Notes: a model not told the origin generated them from the letters alone. Counted from the stretch's first letter, positions 20,961 to 30,240 are shown. The stretch: 64,000 nucleotides of DNA from Atriophallophorus winterbourni (GCA_013407085.1 JACCGJ010008692.1:49605-113604); one strand, 5' to 3'. Made by a program: numbers and translations.

Positions 20961-22064
20961 TGTAATTAACTTTCCAATGTTTAAGATCTTGCACTTTTGG
21001 AAGTTGAATGGTAGTTTGTTTCTCAAAGACCAATCGTGCAATGTGTTTAGATCCTTCTGCAAAGTTTCACAGTCATCATTGGTACGTATGCTTCTCCAAA
21101 GCTTTATATCGTCTGCAAATAACATAATCTTGCATTTAACACGCTCGGGAATGTCGTTTGCGTAGATCAAAAACAAAATCGGTCCGAGGACCGAACCCTG
21201 GGGCACTCCGCTCGTAATTTTAAATGGTTTCGATAAGGCGCCGTCAACTCTGACTTGGGCACTCCTGTCGCGTAAATAGTTTTCTAGCCAAGCAAGAAGT
21301 TTTCCTGTTATCCCGTGCAATTCAAGTTTCTGGATTAAAATACTATGATTGACGCGGTCGAAAGCCTTTGACATGTCTAAAAAGCATGCGTGGATGGAGT
21401 AACCATTGTCCACACACTCAGTCCAGTCGTTTAAGGTGAGCAAGAGGTTAGATAGACATGAGTGATGTTTCCTGAAACCGTGCTGTTCAGTCGCAAGCAG
21501 TCTATTGTTTTCGAGGTGATGGGTGATCTTTTCCGCTACTAAACTCTCTAGCACTTTAGAAATTACTGGCAACAACGTAACTGGTCTATAGTTCGCAGCG
21601 TCAGATCGACTCCCGCCCTTGTAGATTGGTGTGATGATGCCAGATTTCCATTCCGCGGGAACGATACTATTTTCGAGCGAAATTTGGAATAACGTGCTGA
21701 GTGGACCACACAATGAGGATGCACATTGTTTGAGGATAAAAGGAGTGATTCCATCTGCTCCTGGTGACTTTGTGGTATTCAAACGAAGAAGTCTGAGCAT
21801 GACACACTCATTGTTTATTGAGATTTCGTTTAGTATTTCATCGGAAAAGCCGATCGAATGCGGCGTAAGATGCACTGATTCCTTGGGACTAAAAACTTTG
21901 CAGTAGTAACCTGCAAGAACTTCGGAATCGTTTATGAAATTACTCAACCAGGTTTCTGTCACTGCAATCAAATACCAAGACTCTGGGTTCGGGCCCAGAA
22001 ATCCGTAAGCATTGCTGTAACTGAATGATAGCAATTTTATTTTTGGAGCAGATGAAGAACTCAT
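20883..22064 (-). pseudogene. LINE A ORF2: truncated endonuclease start plus reverse transcriptase
   Basis: This 393-codon ORF encodes a CR1-like RT in order: SPGADGITPFILKQ, IITPIYKGGSRSDAANYRPV, TEQHGFRKHHSC, CFLDMSKAFDRVNHS (catalytic aspartate motif A), SGVPQGSVLGPILFLIYAND (motif B region), FADDIKLW (the catalytic xxDD box) and LPFNFQKCKILN. The first 45 residues resemble the start of the APE endonuclease but lose its catalytic core by an in-frame deletion. A frameshift near 20,960 moves the C-terminal part (KDLGVWTSSSLKTSLQCKA) to another frame. RT copies LINE RNA into DNA at the target site; this copy is inactive. Confidence 0.88.
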
Positions 22065-22303
22065 TATAGTGGATTCGGCGACCTATAATGGGTCCGCCGC
22101 AACTTTTTTATCTCAGGTTCATGTGGTTGATCGGGCGAATAAATCATTTCTTGAACATTCATGTTAATGCGCATTATGTCGTACACAGTTCGAATAGGAA
22201 TCTCAGTAGGTGCCAATTTTCGGCATTGGTACCACGCATCGTGTATTCGATCCTTCATATCGTCTGTGTGGAATGAACGTGTGAAAGGATGATACTGATG
22301 CAA
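22064..22303 (-). CDS. Unidentified 79-residue ORF upstream of LINE A
   Basis: The translation (FHTDDMKDRIHDAWYQCRKL, then IPIRTVYDIMR, SPDQPHEPEIKKLRR) has the composition of a real protein. Upstream in frame is a stop at about 22,318, with possible AG acceptors between. Its TAA overlaps the first ATG of the LINE A reading frame as TAATG. It is absent from the other LINE A copies at this position. It may be a host exon or retroposed fragment into which the LINE inserted. No family is recognised. Confidence 0.3.
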   Translation of the reverse strand: MHQYHPFTRSFHTDDMKDRIHDAWYQCRKLAPTEIPIRTVYDIMRINMNVQEMIYSPDQPHEPEIKKLRRTHYRSPNPL

Positions 22304-22874
22304 TTCCTTACGTTAGCTTATTGCGCATAACGTGAGCTGTTGGTATGCTGCTTAAACCTAGGAATTCGTGTAAAAATATACATTCACTGCAGTCGTATTA
22401 AAGTTTTTTATTGGATTCTTCTTCGTTCGATCTGGGTAAACAACCAACGATAACAACTCGGTGATTTATAGCTTCTCTCGCTAGTTCCGGATTATTACGA
22501 CGAATTTGTCGATCTTCCTACGGAACATCGAGAAATATTCGTAGAACGCATTTGTTTACAACTAAGAGGAATGAGGCTAGCAAGATATATTCTACATCTT
22601 GTGCATATGTTCATACTACACGCAGCAAGCTGAGTAAGTTTGCACGAGTTGTGTTCGGGGGGCTGAACTTTCACAATAACTGAAAGTTGTCCCTAATTCA
22701 CTTTGGCAGATAAAACATGTAAAAAAATTATATTTCATAATTTAAGAAATACGAAGGATTCGATAAAGATTTATTGCATCCGGCTAGTTTAGATTTAAAT
22801 CTCTGCATAGATATAAACGATGCAAAATACGCTGAACATAATCCGTAATTTGCTTATTCGGTTTTCAAAACGCG
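22304..22874. other. Unrecognised stretch
   Basis: No gene or repeat was recognised until the PLE remnant begins. Confidence 0.45.
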
Positions 22875-23094
22875 CGGATTCCTTTCGCCGTAACGGGGAA
22901 AGATTTCACGCCGAGGCTGTTGAAATAACAAAGGCTGGGGCGAATGCCGTGAACAACATGAAACGGGGCGGATATCTCAACAATCTAGCGTTCTGTTCTG
23001 CAGCGGATAAGGAATAACGTGCATAAAAATTAATGTGCACATGGAATAGGTAAGCAGTGTGTCAGCGGACGCTGTTCGCACCCACACATTAATT
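22875..23094 (+). mobile_element. PLE remnant 1, left half (C-terminal coding end)
   Basis: Plus frame RFHAEAVEITKAGANAVNNM matches the C-terminus of the PLE protein at 37,190-37,250. The downstream GTAAGCAGTGTGTCAGCGGA also matches 37,336. It is interrupted at 23,095 by a hAT element and resumes at 25,299. Confidence 0.8.
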
Positions 23095-23410
23095 CAGTGG
23101 TGGAACCGAACCCTACAAGTTCCATACATGCATTCATCGAACCCTTCGTAGTTGGAAAAATAAAATGTGATTTTTGTACCAATTCAAAACATACGTATAT
23201 AACTATATACTGTATAAGTGCACAAACTGTCTCATGCATCGTTTGTACACAAAATCACTGTGTTGAAAGAAAAAACCAACACAACATGAATTTCGCACAT
23301 AAAAAAACACGAAATAAATATTTACCGCGAATAAATGTAACCGTTGTTTTTGCCTCACAGCGATAATTTCAGGAATGCGTGGCTTCGTGTTGGCAAGTGC
23401 CACTCTCATA

Positions 23411-24575
23411 TCATTTTCGCAAATAAAGTTTGTTACTTTTCTTCGTTTTTATGTTTACCATCATAGAAAAGGACTGCTCGCAAGAATATGTTGTAACAAA
23501 CGGCCTGAGAATCTCGAGGGCTTTCTTAGCAATAAGAGGGTACGCAACGACTTGGTGACACCAAAACGTTGAGAGCTTTGTTATTCTGAAGAGTTGCTGT
23601 TGAACCTGCCTCTCCTGCATTTCAATGATTTCGTCCAGGTATTCATCATTGACATCTGCTGTCGCAACACTAATCGTGAACGGCTGTCTCACCCATGCTG
23701 GATATGAGTTTCTGGTGGGGACGTTTCCGTCGAGAGACTTTGCGAGCTTATCCAAGTGCATTACAATTGCTCGGCTTACACCAGCAAACTGAACTCAGAT
23801 TTTTGTCCCAGCATGATTGGAGCTCCGTCCGAAAAAAACTGCAGAAACCATATCCCACGACAGATCGTTGTATCCTAAGAAGTCATCCACAAGTTTCTTC
23901 ACGTCGGCTGCTTTAGTTGTTGTTGTGAGAGGCCTACAAAATAAGAAGTCTTCTTTTATCATGTCGTTTTTCACATAGCGCACAAACACAGAAATATCGG
24001 TGCTCTCGTCGAGTTGGAGGCTGAATTTTGCAGGGCTTGAAATCAGATCTGTAACTACTTGTGCTAGGATATCTCTGCTCATGGCATCTATTCTGCTGCT
24101 GGTGGTGTCATTTGAAAGAGGAATTTGGGACACCTTATTTTCAGCAGCTTTTCCCAGCATAATATTCGCCATCTTCAACGCAGCTGTTTTTATGAGTGTT
24201 TCACCAATGTTGTGTGGTTTGCCCTGCTTTGCAATCAGGTACGCAACTTCGTATGATGCTGTTAAGACCGGTTGGTCGATGGGTACAAAGCCGAAAACAG
24301 CCTTTTCATCGAATCTGGCTCTTCACCTTGAATTCAGCAAGCGTTGTGTTTTTATATTGTCCTTCTCCATGCAACCTTAGGAAGTTTTCCCTTAGTTTTG
24401 CCGGTGCCAGACTGGAATTGCTCAAATTGGCATTGCAAATCATACATTGAGGACGCTGACTCCCATCACGTTCCGTTATACACTTGAATCCATACTGAAC
24501 GTATTCGTCCGACCACTTCCTTTTTTGCTCGACATAGTTAGTATCAAGGGTTTTATGTGTTGAATGGGAAATCAC
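23411..24575 (-). pseudogene. hAT transposase, ZBED5-like, with lost central region
   Basis: N-terminus (24,306-24,575): a BED-type finger, KWSDEYVQYGFKC then QRPQCMICNANLSN and LRENFLRLHGEGQ. Middle (23,795-24,178): DAMSRDILAQVVTDLISSP then FSLQLDESTDISVFVRYV, the RNase H-like catalytic start of hAT/ZBED5 proteins. C-terminus (23,411-23,761): YPLIAKKALEILRPFVTTYS with CEQSFSMMVNIKTKKSN, the hAT dimerisation region. Frames change between the blocks, and most of the catalytic domain between DMVSAVFF and the C-terminal block is deleted. It could not transpose. Confidence 0.88.
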
Positions 24576-24699
24576 GAATCACTTACGAGACCAGGACAGT
24601 CACAAGTCGACAACTGATTGACCCGAGCTGCCTGCAACAGTCAGCACAGATATCAAGGCCAAGCGATGTTGCGTGATCAGCTGCAACCAATAATAGTCA

Positions 24700-25170
24700 A
24701 GCAGAGCGTGACGTCACGTCAGCGTAAATATCACAGTTTGCTCACGCGCGCAAACTTTTTCTACTTGTTAAATAATCTACGGTTTTGCTTTCATTGCAAA
24801 GATCGCTTTAAGCTACGCATTTTGATAACTGTTTCTGTATTCTACCTTGTGTGGTTAACGAGCTATAGTGGATTATTTGCAAAATGACGAAATTACGAGT
24901 TCCGAAGCAACCACATCGACCTGTCGAACAAACGCCCACCACTCAGCCGAACAACCCACTTCAGGCTACTAACACGTTTGACTGCATCACGAGATCCAAT
25001 ATACAGACAATAAAATCGATTGATCAAACTGTGACTGCGACATGTAACCAACTTGCCAAGTGCCTGGACCCGGCGAACGCAACAATGGTCACCGTCGGCC
25101 CAGCTGATAGGACGAATCTCGACACGCAGAATAGTCCCGAAGTCATGTGCAAATCATGTGAAAACCGGTG
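24700..25170 (+). repeat. LINE A 5' fragment (5' UTR and start of ORF1) inside the hAT
   Basis: Blocks match the 5' end of the LINE A copy at 37.9-38.35 kb: GAGCTATAGTGGATTATTTG versus GAGTTATTGTGAATTATTTG, and ATAAAATCGATTGATCAAAC then TGTGACTGCGACA versus AAGAAATCGATCGATCTAGC then TGTGACCGCGACA. The plus ORF 24,884-25,171 would be the ORF1 N-terminus. It is antisense to the transposase. Confidence 0.6.
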
Positions 25171-25298
25171 AGTCCCATGGCGCGTAAAGTAATGACGTGT
25201 TTTCTGTGTATGGGTAAAATCCATGGTAAACCGTCGAACCCCAGAAAATGACTCACCGAACCCCTAAGGTTCGATCGAACCCAGGTTAAGTACCACTG

Positions 25299-25510
25299 CA
25301 CTAAGTAAACAATTTAAGCATTAACACAGCATTTAGGGGGTGTTATCAATTGTCTTGATCTCGACTGTTTATCTTAGAGAAAGCAGATTGGTCAAGAAAA
25401 TTCCATTTAAACTTGAACACTGTACGTACCGACACCCTTGGTCTGACGAAGCTATAACCTATTCATTGCAAACTTTATTTTCATGATTATGGACTCCCGA
25501 TCGGTCTCGA
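25299..25510 (+). mobile_element. PLE remnant 1, right half with partial hammerhead
   Basis: It continues the PLE 3' region (compare 37,400-37,600), including GTACCGACACCCTTGGTCTG then ACGAAGCT. The rest of stem II and the GAAA box are deleted, so the ribozyme is dead. It ends GACTCCCGATCGGTCTCGAA. Confidence 0.8.
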
Positions 25511-26115
25511 ATATTTTCTGTGCTGAAGACAAGTCGCAGCGTAGATGTTGATAATGTGGAAGTGATAAATCTGGGTGGGCAACATTATAGGGAAAGTTTT
25601 CACGCTGAAGTGTTTGAAATAAAGAACCTTGGTGGGGCGGATATTTACGCAATCTAATGTCCGGTTTCAAAGCGAGCAGGGAATAACGTGCATATCATCT
25701 AATGCACACATCACAAAAACGGACACGCTTATCGGTCAGTGGACTTTGTTCACATTTTAACCACCAAAGAACTTAAGTGATAATACCGCATGTAGCCTAT
25801 AAGGACTAACAGGCATGACATCTAATGTGCGCAGAGATAACGCAAGTTATTTTTCAGAGTACGTTGTAGGCACTTGAACACCAAAATAAACAATTAAGTG
25901 TTTAACACTTGTATGGGGATGCCTTGATTTCGCCAGCCGACTCAAGGAAATTAAGGTTTGGTCAGGTGAATGCACATTAACCTGAACATTGTTGGAGGCG
26001 ACACACTTGGTCTCACGAAGCGTCTGTTCTAGAAGCGAAACTTTACCAATAGTCTGCTCTAACCAATTCATCACACACTTTCTTTTCATGAATATGGATC
26101 GGTCTGACATATATT
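25511..26115 (+). mobile_element. PLE remnant 2, head-to-tail with remnant 1
   Basis: A second PLE 3' segment in the same orientation begins with a decayed C-terminus (VDNVEVI, then ESFHAEVFEI). It continues through a divergent 3' region and ends with a degenerate hammerhead at 26,005-26,050 and the ATGGATCGGTCTGACA terminus. Head-to-tail copies are a known habit of PLEs. Confidence 0.75.
26005..26050 (+). ncRNA. Degenerate PLE hammerhead motif
   Basis: CTCACGA replaces CTGACGA (the core G is lost). An imperfect stem II (GCGTCTG...TAGAAGC) and an intact GAAAC follow. It is probably inactive. Confidence 0.55.
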
Positions 26116-27608
26116 CAAATAACCTAGAACCGCTTTTGTCAATACGAGCACTCTCGCTTGCTCTGACAGCAACAGCTATTAATCACGTCAACAGAACAAA
26201 CATCGGGGATCAATGTCATTTGACTATCCTTGCTATATCATACATTTCCTTCTTCGTATCATCATCGGTAACTACCGATTTAATTGGTTAGTCACGGTTT
26301 CAGTTTTTGTAAAGCAATGTCTAGAAATAAGTGTGTAGTATGGTGCGGATAATGATTCTTACATGCTGCCAATAATTTCGACATCTAACTCACCTTTCAT
26401 TCGAAAATTGCTCTTTGTCTTTGGAGAAATAAAGATTTCGTATAGTAAGTTTCTAACTATCAGGCATTTTCAGCCAATCAAGTTTAAAATACACTGTACA
26501 GCAAGGTAGAATTTCATAATACTTCAGGTGTGTCACTGCATATTTAGTAGCTACGTAAAGAATATACTGAATCTCAAAGAAAATTCGTAATAATATGTAG
26601 TGACTTTGAAGGTCCTATGACTAGAGAAATACAAAAAAACTTCCTTATCGTTTTATGTAACTTAAATGAAACTGTTAATACTTCCATTATGCCACCGTTA
26701 AAAATGAGTCTATCAAGTGGTCACACTAAATCCAGACTTGTAACTGGACTTCAAAGATTCTTTATTGATAGTAGTTCTCAGTTGTTCTCTGAGCTCGTAT
26801 AGCTAATTGCGGGAATTTCTTCGGCAAACCAGATGCCATCATCAGCGAAACATCTTTCGCGGTAAATAAGTGATGATCAGCATTTGAAATAATCAGCTGT
26901 TTGCGACCTTATCTACTGTGATTGTCTAGTATTCTTGCATGTCTTCGTTGTTGGCGTTTTCTCATTTATCCGTAGATTCAACCAAATTAAACGTGCTCGC
27001 TAAATGAATGCAGCGTTGAATACCACACTTGAAAGAACTCTTAAATACATGAGCTCTGCCATTGGCGAATATTTCAGAACCATTTCAATTGAATTCGTGC
27101 TCTCCTTCCTCCAGGCGTACCGATATCAATGATTTGTGATCATGTCATCGTGTAGCCAGATCGTGTGCATTTATCTTTGTATACAACCTTCTTTTACTTC
27201 GTGTGATGTAATATTTCACACAATCAGAACACAAAATGTTGCATACCACATGAATTCTTTGTTCTTTAGTAACAGTTCTACCTTAGTAAATCGTTAATAT
27301 TTGTAATTAAGGATAAAGTGTGTTTGGAAATCAATTAAAATGGATCTGGAAGCATCGCTAAGGGCAGAATTCGTCGCATTCGAGAGTATCTCCGTGCGTT
27401 GTTTTCAACGCTGAAGTCAATCAACCAGTACGTTCAATTAGGTGCATCAGATTCTTTTAGCATTAATGTGAAACAACATTGATTATGCTCAATGTTTATT
27501 TCTATTCTAACATCTTGACCGAAATACTACCGCCTGAAAACACCAATGTAATAAGTGAATATCAATCTTCAGTCAGCATTTGAGTATAATATAAAAATCT
27601 GGGGAATT
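26116..27608. other. Unrecognised stretch
   Basis: No gene or repeat could be supported. A 61-codon plus ORF at 26,617 has no recognisable features. Confidence 0.5.
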
Positions 27609-27936
27609 TTATTTATCCAAATTAGTATTAGATACATTTTCTCGCTGTATACTTGAAGTATAAGCTTGGTCAGTTTGGTAATCGTTTCGTAATTCGTCAA
27701 CATAAGTCAAATAACCCACTCGAACAGGGTATTGTTCAAGCGCATTTGAAATTTGTGTTATTGGTAACAAAATAAGACTTGATTGCAGGTCAGAATTGAT
27801 AGGTCTCAACTGGGTTGCGTTAGACATTGCGCGCTCGATAAAGATTGGTTCAGACGATGGCGTTGTTGGATCATTAAGTTCAGTTTTGTACAAATTGTCA
27901 TCGGCTTCTCGTAGATTCCTGCTTTCACAGTGAATT
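27609..27936 (-). CDS. Probable terminal coding exon of an unidentified gene
   Basis: A strong acceptor (CGTCTGTTTTATTTATAG) precedes an open frame of about 108 codons that ends in TAA. The stop overlaps an AATAAA-like signal (GATAAATAAAATT). The translation includes CESRNLREADDNLYKTELND, ALEQYPVRVGYLTYVDELRN and TDQAYTSSIQRENVSN, acidic and Ser/Thr/Asn-rich like a cytoplasmic tail. It enters in phase 2. It lies downstream of the Ig/FN3 gene on the same strand, so it might be an alternative 3' exon of that gene. The phase does not fit the visible exon ends directly, so missing exons would be needed. Confidence 0.45.
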
Positions 27937-28027
27937 CTATAAATAAAACAGACGAATTGTCATTGGTTATACATCTGTGTACAGATACTTGTAGCATTTA
28001 TTTTTTTTAAATTTAAACATTGATTTA

Positions 28028-28338
28028 TTGGAGTGTTCAAATGACATACAATTACACATTACAGAATGTTTATTAAAGTCATCATACAGTGAAACATTAC
28101 TAAATATATTAAAAACTGGTATATACTCATTGAATCTGAATCATTACTTATCGAAAACGACTCCTCAGATGAAAAAATATATTTTACCAAAATTCATCAT
28201 TGCAATAGACAAAGAAGTTGATAAAAGAAGTGATTTTTATCCAGAGACATTTACTATTTTCGTGACTACTAATGAGTACCAATTTTGTCGCAGAATCAAA
28301 AATCCGTTCGCGATGCCTCGATGGACATTCTCTTATAT
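28028..28338 (+). CDS. Unidentified ORF, possibly an exon or pseudogene
   Basis: An open frame reads MECSNDIQLHITECLLKSSY, then TPQMKKYILPKFIIAIDKEV and PETFTIFVTTNEYQFCRRIK. It runs into the HHR-A repeat at about 28,339, which supplies the rest of the ORF and its stop. A possible acceptor (TTATTGGAG) lies just upstream. The composition looks protein-like, but no family is recognised. Confidence 0.3.
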
Positions 28339-28376
28339 CAAAGTAATGTGTTGCTCACATCCCCATCCCTTACACA

Positions 28377-28414
28377 CCACTACCGGAATCTGGCTGTTTG
28401 CCGTCGTCAGGTGG
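28377..28414 (-). ncRNA. HHR-A hammerhead motif, GAAA box mutated
   Basis: CCAC-CTGACGA-CGGC-AAACA-GCCA, then GATT in place of GAAA, then CCGGTA-GTGG. The core mutation should inactivate it. Confidence 0.7.
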
Positions 28415-28568
28415 AGACAGTAAGATCAGGTTCAGTGAGCCTTGAAACAGTGGATTAAAGGTAAACAAGGTTGTACTTGTATGCCAACTGTTATATAGGG
28501 TTCGTACAACGAACCACGATGTTCAGACACAGAATCACAAAGTGATTCTTGGTCAAGCACTCAAGGCG

Positions 28569-29842
28569 TTTCTGGAAAAAAGCGGATAGTAAGATGTTTT
28601 CAAGATCCCTTTCAGGGTGAACCGTGATTCTAAGCAATCTTGGCAGATCCAGACTTGAAGAAGTAGGTTTACGAGTTAGTCGTATCAATGTTAGTGGTTA
28701 AACTGGCTCCAAGTCCATGTTGTTGCACAACCTTTTCCATTCTTCTTTATCGTGATTTAGCCTGTCCCCTAGTAAGGTGGCACTCGTTTCCTTTACGTTG
28801 GTGCAAATCACGCTTAGTCCATGGACTGAATGTACACTGTGTGTTTGGCGCTTTCGCTGGTTGCTGGACGTTTCAACTACCTTAGATCGAATACCTATAG
28901 TGTTCACTTTGGGATTGTTTTGCACCATGACTTTTGGTTTTGAACCTGAGTGTTTTCGCTGATCCTTCGTGTGAGCAGGTGGCTTTGGCTTCGTATCTTT
29001 TTGCGGACCACGGATGTTTTGGGCAGACAGGCCTTTAACAGTCGCATTTGTAAAGGTGGCCTTTTGATGAAAAGGACGTTCCTCAAGACACTCCGGCAAA
29101 TGTGCAACTGCTGAGCATTCGTGTTTAAAGATCGAAGATTTAGCGTCTATCTGACTGGTATTACCGTCAGTGGTTTCCGATTTATCGAAAAACAGACTGG
29201 CAAACTGAGAATTTTGAGTCTCTACCGATGTCTTCAACGTATGTATGATAAGCTTTAAGCTCAGCATCTCATCATCCAGGTTGCTTTGCGCAACACTTGT
29301 TCGAGCAGATAAATCTGCGTTTGGTATAGCTCGACAACTTTTGAACACGTAGCATACACCAGGTATGTTTTCATCCATCAGGATCGATAGCGCATCCGGG
29401 GTCAATGATTTGTCACAATTTGCGTGACACTTGTGGGAACAGTTTTGACACGTGACAGACTTGACCTTACCACTGACGACTTTCATGCAGACGACGCACG
29501 TTTCGCGAACATCAGATTGTTTCATGTTAACGGGGTCAACCATAAGTACAAATCAGAGCACAAAAATCGATACGGCTGCGGTTGGTTTGTTTGGTATTGG
29601 GCGGAGTTGACGGAAAATGACGGGTTGTCGGAAAATTTCGTCACTCGATTTAGCTGCTAATTTGCTAGATTCCCTTTGAGATTTTTGGCGTGAATTGGAT
29701 ATCACGTTGTGTATTTCTCCGAGTAGTTCCCGACAGTGATAAAAACCGATGGGGTAATCGAACAGCAGAAACACAAAAGCGAACAAACTGTAGAAAAATC
29801 CACGGTTTACGTACACAAAGAACGAAACGTCGCAGACGGATG
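28569..29842 (-). mobile_element. LINE A copy 2: 5' UTR and ORF1 only, 3'-truncated
   Basis: It is inserted into the HHR-A array with a 10-bp target duplication, ACTCAAGGCG, at 28,559-28,568 and 29,843-29,852. Adjacent HHR-A units show the uninterrupted site. The insert holds about 300 bp of 5' UTR and most of ORF1, ending inside coding sequence (DLENILLSAFFQKR) with no ORF2 and no 3' tail. Confidence 0.8.
28698..29543 (-). CDS. LINE A ORF1 protein (PHD-like zinc finger), interrupted
   Basis: This 281-codon ORF starts MVDPVNMKQSDVRETCVVCM. Residues about 15-70 form a PHD/RING-like cysteine-histidine cluster (CVVCM, CQNCSHKCHANC, then VCYVFKSC). A low-complexity linker follows, then a conserved block HSLSVICTNVKETSA shared with the copy at 38.9 kb (HSLSVICTNVPETNF). 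A stop after MDLEPV interrupts the frame, which then continues as LIRLTRKPTSSSLDLPRLLR. PHD-type fingers are known in ORF1 of CR1-group LINEs. The likely role is a nucleic-acid-binding partner of LINE RNA. Confidence 0.7.
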   Translation of the reverse strand: MVDPVNMKQSDVRETCVVCMKVVSGKVKSVTCQNCSHKCHANCDKSLTPDALSILMDENIPGVCYVFKSCRAIPNADLSARTSVAQSNLDDEMLSLKLIIHTLKTSVETQNSQFASLFFDKSETTDGNTSQIDAKSSIFKHECSAVAHLPECLEERPFHQKATFTNATVKGLSAQNIRGPQKDTKPKPPAHTKDQRKHSGSKPKVMVQNNPKVNTIGIRSKVVETSSNQRKRQTHSVHSVHGLSVICTNVKETSATLLGDRLNHDKEEWKRLCNNMDLEPV

Positions 29843-29903
29843 ACTCAAGGCGCTTGTGGATGACCAAAGTAATGTGTTGCTCACATCCCCATCACTTACA
29901 CAC

Positions 29904-29940
29904 CACTACTGGTTTCTGGCTGTTTGCCATCGTCAGGTGG
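29904..29940 (-). ncRNA. HHR-A hammerhead motif, palindrome mutated
   Basis: CCAC-CTGACGA-TGGC-AAACA-GCCA-GAAA-CCAGTA-GTGG. The boxes are intact, but the palindromic ACCGGT reads ACCAGT. Confidence 0.75.
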
Positions 29941-30180
29941 AGACAGTAAGATCAGGTTCGGTGAGCCTTGAAACAGTGGATTAAAGGTAAACAAGGTTAT
30001 ACTTCTATGCCAACTGTTATATAGGTCATCCATAAGCGCCTTGAGTGCTTTGACCAAGAATCAGTTTGTGATTCTGTGTCTGAACATCGTGGTTCGTTGT
30101 ACGAACTTATATAACAGTTGGCATACAAGTATAACCTTGTTTACCTTTGATCCACTGTTTCAAGGATCACCGAACCTGAT

Positions 30181-30240
30181 CTTACTGTCTCCACCTGACG
30201 ACGGCAAACAGCCAGAAACCGGTAGTGGTGTGTAAGGGAT
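30181..30240 (+). ncRNA. HHR-A small hammerhead ribozyme motif (intact core)
   Basis: Stem I: outer CTTAC/GTAAG (5 bp), an internal loop, inner CCAC/GTGG (4 bp). Core CTGACGA. Stem II GGC/GCC capped by AAACA. Box GAAA, then CCGGTA, giving a GUA cleavage triplet. Together with the last A of GAAA, ACCGGT is self-complementary and leaves no room for an ordinary stem III. Known PLE-associated small hammerheads have this layout and are reported to cleave as dimers. Activity is inferred. Confidence 0.8.

Larger units (their letters stand above)
20195..22064 (-). mobile_element. LINE A (CR1-type non-LTR retrotransposon), copy 1
   Basis: The 3' end carries a GATTCAAA-type tandem tail and the TTGTAATGGTCTAAAAAGCA terminus shared by other LINE A copies. 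The coding part spans 22,064 down to about 20,360. ORF1 and nearly all of the endonuclease are missing. The element starts at an ORF2 N-terminal stub (AVTETWL) fused in frame to the pre-RT segment EVLAGYYCKVF. Confidence 0.88.
23095..25298 (-). mobile_element. hAT DNA transposon (ZBED5-like) inserted in a PLE
   Basis: The ends are imperfect terminal inverted repeats (CAGTGGTGGAACCGAACC at the left; the right end reads CAGTGGTACTTAACC on minus), the hAT consensus style. The flanking 8-mers CATTAATT (23,087-23,094) and CACTAAGT (25,299-25,306) differ at two positions, consistent with an aged 8-bp target duplication. The ancestral PLE sequence (compare 37,336-37,420) reads through the site. A decayed transposase is inside on minus, and a LINE A fragment lies upstream of it. 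Confidence 0.85.
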
